Source: a methanogenic archaeon (GTDB taxonomy: Archaea; Thermoplasmatota; Thermoplasmata; Methanomassiliicoccales; Methanomethylophilaceae). Taken from it: DNA of 32,025 nucleotides. Under the pieces are notes generated by a model. It ran no database searches. It was given only the letters and a program-made list of their open reading frames with translations, and was not told where the DNA came from. The position numbers were made by a program, and so were the translations under genes. The first letter of the stretch is position 1, and every line of letters begins with the position of its first letter. The DNA lies in NCBI GenBank assembly GCA_902763685.1, contig CACWTF010000022.1:1-32025 (forward strand), in the 5' to 3' direction. Positions 28,634 through 32,025 of this stretch are shown in pieces.

Positions 28634-29655
28634 CCCACCTCGTGCTTTCTCCTGCGGAGAAGGTATATGAAGTACGGGGCTCCGACCATGGCGGTGAGGA
28701 TACCGACAGGCAGGATACCGACGGGTAATATAATATGTGCCAGATAGTCGCATGTCAGTAGGAATGTGGCACCTCCGATGGCACTCATGGGGATGAGGAT
28801 CCTGTTATCGGGACCAAGGATGATACGGAATATGTGGGGGATGATCAGACCCACGAATCCGATGGCTCCGACGAAGGCAACGGCAGCGGCGACCATCAGT
28901 GTGGTGGTCACAAGGAGGGTCAGCCTGACCTTCGCGACATCGATTCCGAGGTCCATGGCGTGGTGATCGCCCAGCATCATGGCGTTCATGTATTTGCCGT
29001 AGGAGACGAGTATGAACGTACCTACCAGGATTATGGGAGCTACGACCATTATGATCAACAGGGACTCGGAGAAGACTGTACGGGACCCAAGGCTCCCCAT
29101 GCTCCAGAATACGATATCCCCCATCTTGTCATCGGGCGCGATATAGGTAAGGAAGGATACGAAAGCGGTCATCATCGACGAGACCGCCACTCCGGTAAGG
29201 ATCAGTGTCTCGGTGTTGGTGTGGCCGCCGATCTTCGACACGCCGTAAACGATCAGCATCGTCAGAAGACAGAAGATGAATGCGAAGAGCGGGGTGACGA
29301 CTACGAGAGGAATCAAAGGGATTGCAACCAGTATGCTGACGGCCGCTCCCAGGGATGCTCCGGATGACAATCCGAGAAGATATGGTGAGGCCAGAGGGTT
29401 CCTGAAGATGGCCTGCATGGCGCATCCGCAGGCCGCGAGACCGGCTCCGACGAGCAGGGCCATCACGACTCTGACCGCGTTCTCCCTCACGAGGAGATTG
29501 TCGTAGAAATCTCCATGTCCAAGGATACAGTCGATGACACGGTTGTAAGGAATCGGGGTCTCAGCCCACGCGAGTTCCACGAGGGTGACTAACAATATCA
29601 CTACAGTCAATATGACCAGACATATTGTTATCTTACCCCGATTCCTGATTTTCAT
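28624..29655 (-). CDS. ABC importer permease (BtuC/FecCD family)
   Basis: The 343-residue permease has about ten membrane helices typical of type II importers. Conserved BtuC-family segments are visible: VRVVMALLVGAGLAACGCAMQ, the loop RNPLASPYLLGLSSGASLGAA, GDIVFWSMGSLGS, MLGDHHAMDLGID (the coupling-helix region) and GFVGLIIPHIFRIILGPDNR. The ends are normal. It starts two bases after the binding-protein stop codon and overlaps the ATPase gene, so the three form one operon. Substrate is inferred to be a corrinoid from the context, not from sequence. Confidence 0.9.
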   Translation of the reverse strand: MKIRNRGKITICLVILTVVILLVTLVELAWAETPIPYNRVIDCILGHGDFYDNLLVRENAVRVVMALLVGAGLAACGCAMQAIFRNPLASPYLLGLSSGASLGAAVSILVAIPLIPLVVVTPLFAFIFCLLTMLIVYGVSKIGGHTNTETLILTGVAVSSMMTAFVSFLTYIAPDDKMGDIVFWSMGSLGSRTVFSESLLIIMVVAPIILVGTFILVSYGKYMNAMMLGDHHAMDLGIDVAKVRLTLLVTTTLMVAAAVAFVGAIGFVGLIIPHIFRIILGPDNRILIPMSAIGGATFLLTCDYLAHIILPVGILPVGILTAMVGAPYFIYLLRRRKHEVGWS

Positions 29656-29657
29656 GT

Positions 29658-30782
29658 TTATACCGTTGATCTGCCGCGTAACAGGAATACTGCCAGTCCT
29701 GCTATCACGATGATGGCGATACCGATGCCAGCATATAAAACGATATTAGTTTCACTGTTCTCTTCGAAATCAGCGGCTGTATATACTCTCACATCTGCAT
29801 CGATGAGATCAGGATGGAGGACGTGGGCCATTTTCACAAGACCGTCAGCGGATTCGGGGCAGTAATTGTTCCAGGCATGTTCGGAAACGACAAGTTTGTG
29901 TTTGCCGAGATTTCCACCCATAACTTCATCGACGAACTGCTGTAAGGTTCCGCTGTAGGATCTGGTGAAACCGCTGTCGAGGAAGATGACTGCCTCGGGG
30001 CTGTCTGCGAGTCTCTGTACCACTCCGGATTTATCATAGATGATGGAGGAGGTGCTGCCGGAGTTGTAACCGATGTTGTTACCGCCTGCGGCGTTGATCA
30101 TGGTTACGCTGAGGGAACCGGTGTTACCGTATCCCCATCCGCTCGTGGGACTGTACCATACGAACATGGCATCGACCTTGTCAGCGCTTCCAACAGCGGT
30201 GTTGATGTTGGCCAGTTTTGTCTCCATGGCCTCGTGCAGAGTTCCGTCGGCTCCGAGGATCATCTCGATCTCCTTAACACACTGTATGATGTCCGCATAC
30301 TCGGTCATCGATCCGTAGAACACAACATGGTCGAATCCTGCATCAGTAGTCAGCTTGTTGTATAACGTTTGTGCGGGAGAACTCATGGTAGTGAGGATGA
30401 TAGCATCGTGGATTGACAGTTCATTGTCGTGTACTGCCTGTGTAAGGAACGCATAGATCGAGTCCACATTGGCAGTTGATAGGTTGGCCACTTCCTCTGA
30501 GTCTCTTGTCAATCCCTTCTCCGCGTAGGCATCATCAGCATACTTGTCAGAAGCATACAGTTTGCTGGCCTGGTTGGTATCAAGGACGGTCAGGGCTGCA
30601 GCATAACCGAATACTACGATCTGGTCCACTGGGCCGTCGAAGTGGGTTACATGGTGGGTTCCTTTTAAATCGAATTCAACATCGAATCCAGTCGAATCGG
30701 CATCCGCAGAGCTCGGGATCACCGAAACGAACAGCATTGAGAACATAACGAGTGACAGTGAAATCGCTGCAATCTTCTTCAT
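29658..30782 (-). CDS. Membrane-anchored substrate-binding protein (BtuF/FecB-like)
   Basis: The 374-residue protein is the external receptor of the importer. It has a signal peptide (about 1-28, MKKIAAISLSLVMFSMLFVS), a periplasmic-binding-protein fold with VDQIVVFGYAAALTVLD, NVDSIYAF and SPEAVIFLDSG strands, and a C-terminal helix (345-367, LYAGIGIAIIVIAGLAVFLL) followed by RGR. An extra anchor fits an archaeon without outer membrane. BtuF and siderophore receptors cannot be separated by eye. No ribosome-binding site is visible before ATG 30782, and A/T-rich TATA candidates lie at about 30808-30818 and 30827-30834. It diverges from the chelatase-like gene. Confidence 0.85.
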   Translation of the reverse strand: MKKIAAISLSLVMFSMLFVSVIPSSADADSTGFDVEFDLKGTHHVTHFDGPVDQIVVFGYAAALTVLDTNQASKLYASDKYADDAYAEKGLTRDSEEVANLSTANVDSIYAFLTQAVHDNELSIHDAIILTTMSSPAQTLYNKLTTDAGFDHVVFYGSMTEYADIIQCVKEIEMILGADGTLHEAMETKLANINTAVGSADKVDAMFVWYSPTSGWGYGNTGSLSVTMINAAGGNNIGYNSGSTSSIIYDKSGVVQRLADSPEAVIFLDSGFTRSYSGTLQQFVDEVMGGNLGKHKLVVSEHAWNNYCPESADGLVKMAHVLHPDLIDADVRVYTAADFEENSETNIVLYAGIGIAIIVIAGLAVFLLRGRSTV

Positions 30783-30828
30783 TATATCGTCTTGGTGAAA
30801 TTATTGTTAATATTTAATACTAATTCTA

Positions 30829-30983
30829 TAATTCGTAACACTAAGAATTTCGAACATCGATCTGACCACCCAGATAAAAAGGTCAAAAGTGTCGTTTTCT
30901 CTTGAGTTTTACAAAAATTTAATAGATGCATACTATGCGTATACGAATTAGGAATATGTGTTACTAAACAAATACAAATATAG
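30829..30983. promoter_or_regulatory. Divergent promoter region between importer and chelatase-like gene
   Basis: The A/T-rich 219-bp gap holds a 9-bp inverted repeat, TAATTCGTA (30829-30837) and TACGAATTA (30942-30950), one copy near each gene, a possible shared regulator site. TATA candidates are TTAAATATT for the minus strand and ACAAATATAG (30974-30983) for the plus strand, about 25 bp before ATG 31002. No riboswitch-like structure or gene was seen. Confidence 0.35.
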
Positions 30984-31001
30984 AATCCATAATACTGATG
31001 C

Positions 31002-32025
31002 ATGGCCCGCAGATCAGTGGTGTTCCCATTCTCAGCCATCATCGGACAGGACCTTCTCAAGAAGGCTCTAATACTCAATGTAATCGACCCCAATATCGGC
31101 GGAGTCCTGATTCGCGGCGAGCGCGGAACGGCCAAATCCACTGCTGTCAGGGCACTGGCGCAGCTTTTACCTGAAAAGGAAGTCCCGGAAGGATGTCCTT
31201 TCGGATGCAGTACCGCTGAGGAGAAAGCGGACTGTCCCTTCTGTTCTTCCAATCCCGATGCACCCATCGTAAAACGTCCGATGCGTGTGGTCGAGCTTCC
31301 CGTCTCCGCCACCGAGGATAAGGTGGTGGGTACCATCGATATCACCGCGGCGATCAAAGAGGGCAAGAAGAAATTCGAACCCGGAATCCTCGCCGAGGCC
31401 AACGGCAACATCCTGTATGTGGACGAGGTCAATCTTCTTAACGACCATATCGTCGACGTGCTGCTCGATGTGGCGGCCATGGGCGTGAACACCGTTGAGC
31501 GCGAGGGAATATCCTATTCTCACCCCTCGCGTTTCGCCCTCGTAGGAACCATGAACCCCGAGGAAGGGGACCTCAGACCCCAGCTCCTCGACCGTTTCGG
31601 CCTCTGCGTAAACATCGAAGGAATACACGATTCCAAGAGCAGGATCGAGATCGCCAAACGCCGCCGCGACTTCATGCGCGATCCGGCCGGATTCTACTAC
31701 GGGTGGAAATCCAGGGACGAGAAGATCACCGAGAGCATCATCCGGGCGAAGAAGATCCTTCCCAAGGTCCGCATCAGCGACGAGATGATGGAGGAGGCGG
31801 TCAACAAGTGCATCCAGTACAACGTCGACGGACACCGCGCCGACATCGCCATAGTAACCACCGCCTGCGCGATCGCCGCCCTGGCGAACCGTCTCGATGT
31901 CATAAAAGATGACGTGGATCTCGCAGCAGTTCTGGTCCTGGCACATCGTGCACAGGATCCTCCCCAGTATCAGCCTCCGCAGGACGAGGAGAACGAGGAA
32001 CAGGACCACGACGACACTGAGCAGG
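31002..32025 (+). CDS. Magnesium/cobalt-chelatase-like AAA+ protein (3' partial)
   Basis: About 341 codons are visible; the stop lies beyond the window. The ATPase domain has Walker A GERGTAKST (39-47), a cysteine cluster (Cys65, 69, 78, 81) that looks metal-binding, Walker B LYVDEVNLL (138-146), an insert with EREGISYSHPSRF and the sensor GTMNPEEGDLRPQLLDRFGL. It then runs into a region rich in Pro, Gln, Asp and Glu (QDEENEEQDHDD), as in the linker of ChlI-ChlD fusions, so a von Willebrand domain probably follows. The family inserts Mg into protoporphyrin or, with CobN, Co into hydrogenobyrinate. In this context cobalt insertion for corrinoid is likelier. It is predicted leaderless (ATG about 25 bp from its TATA box). 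Confidence 0.85.
   Translation, partial: MARRSVVFPFSAIIGQDLLKKALILNVIDPNIGGVLIRGERGTAKSTAVRALAQLLPEKEVPEGCPFGCSTAEEKADCPFCSSNPDAPIVKRPMRVVELPVSATEDKVVGTIDITAAIKEGKKKFEPGILAEANGNILYVDEVNLLNDHIVDVLLDVAAMGVNTVEREGISYSHPSRFALVGTMNPEEGDLRPQLLDRFGLCVNIEGIHDSKSRIEIAKRRRDFMRDPAGFYYGWKSRDEKITESIIRAKKILPKVRISDEMMEEAVNKCIQYNVDGHRADIAIVTTACAIAALANRLDVIKDDVDLAAVLVLAHRAQDPPQYQPPQDEENEEQDHDDTEQ

Noticed and set aside
30783-31001. Cobalamin riboswitch before the importer genes
   Set aside because: No B12-box-like sequence or large structured leader seen, and archaeal starts here appear nearly leaderless.

Overview
The window looks like a methanogenic archaeon of the order Methanomassiliicoccales, probably a gut-type Methanomethylophilaceae relative. 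The pointers are a corrinoid protein plus an MtaA/MtbA-type methylcobamide:CoM methyltransferase, corrinoid adenosylation and uptake genes, a split archaeal GMP synthase, archaeal AMP phosphorylase, many TATA-box promoters lying about 25 bp from start codons, and large secreted repeat proteins. No confidently called gene ends in TAG, which fits an organism that reads UAG as pyrrolysine. The species is inferred from gene content only.

Layout. 1-1261: end of a small operon of N-terminally anchored, pilin-like or Ig-like surface proteins. 1390-5075: SufS-type cysteine desulfurase diverging from a parvulin isomerase, then pyrD-pyrK and a TPR protein. 5165-5238: tRNA-Cys(GCA). 5316-7795: two tandem, paralogous, membrane-anchored transglutaminase-like proteins. 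7797-11888: corrinoid block with an adenosyltransferase, an MFS permease, a methyltransferase corrinoid protein and an MtaA/MtbA-family protein whose C-terminus has been destroyed by an apparent out-of-frame deletion. A repeated GAACATGTTCG-type motif sits next to the TATA boxes of this block. 11978-20188: two related surface proteins, one of 774 residues built mainly from 57-residue solenoid repeats and one of 1,918 residues that joins a short version of the same solenoid to bacterial-style adhesin repeats. 20349-24593: purine block with a possible 21-codon leader, split GMP synthase, AMP phosphorylase, and a second, bacterial-looking GMP synthase ATPase subunit. 24830-27834: a frameshifted polytopic membrane protein and a DrrAB-like ABC exporter. 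27836-32025: a BtuFCD/FecBCD-type importer diverging from the start of a Mg/Co-chelatase-like AAA+ protein that runs off the window.

How parts work together. Uptake, adenosylation and (probably) metal insertion all serve the corrinoid cofactor needed by methyl-transfer methanogenesis; the MFS gene and the corrinoid-protein operon appear to share an operator. No substrate-specific methyltransferase (MtxB) is present beside the corrinoid protein, so its methyl donor is unknown. The surface-protein block (transglutaminase-like proteins, solenoids, adhesin) is the most novel-looking part. The main curiosities are the capped, expandable solenoid with a three-unit higher-order period, the shared operator array, the complementary 12-nt sequences in two leaders, the broken methyltransferase, and the two GMP synthase ATPase subunits of different apparent ancestry.
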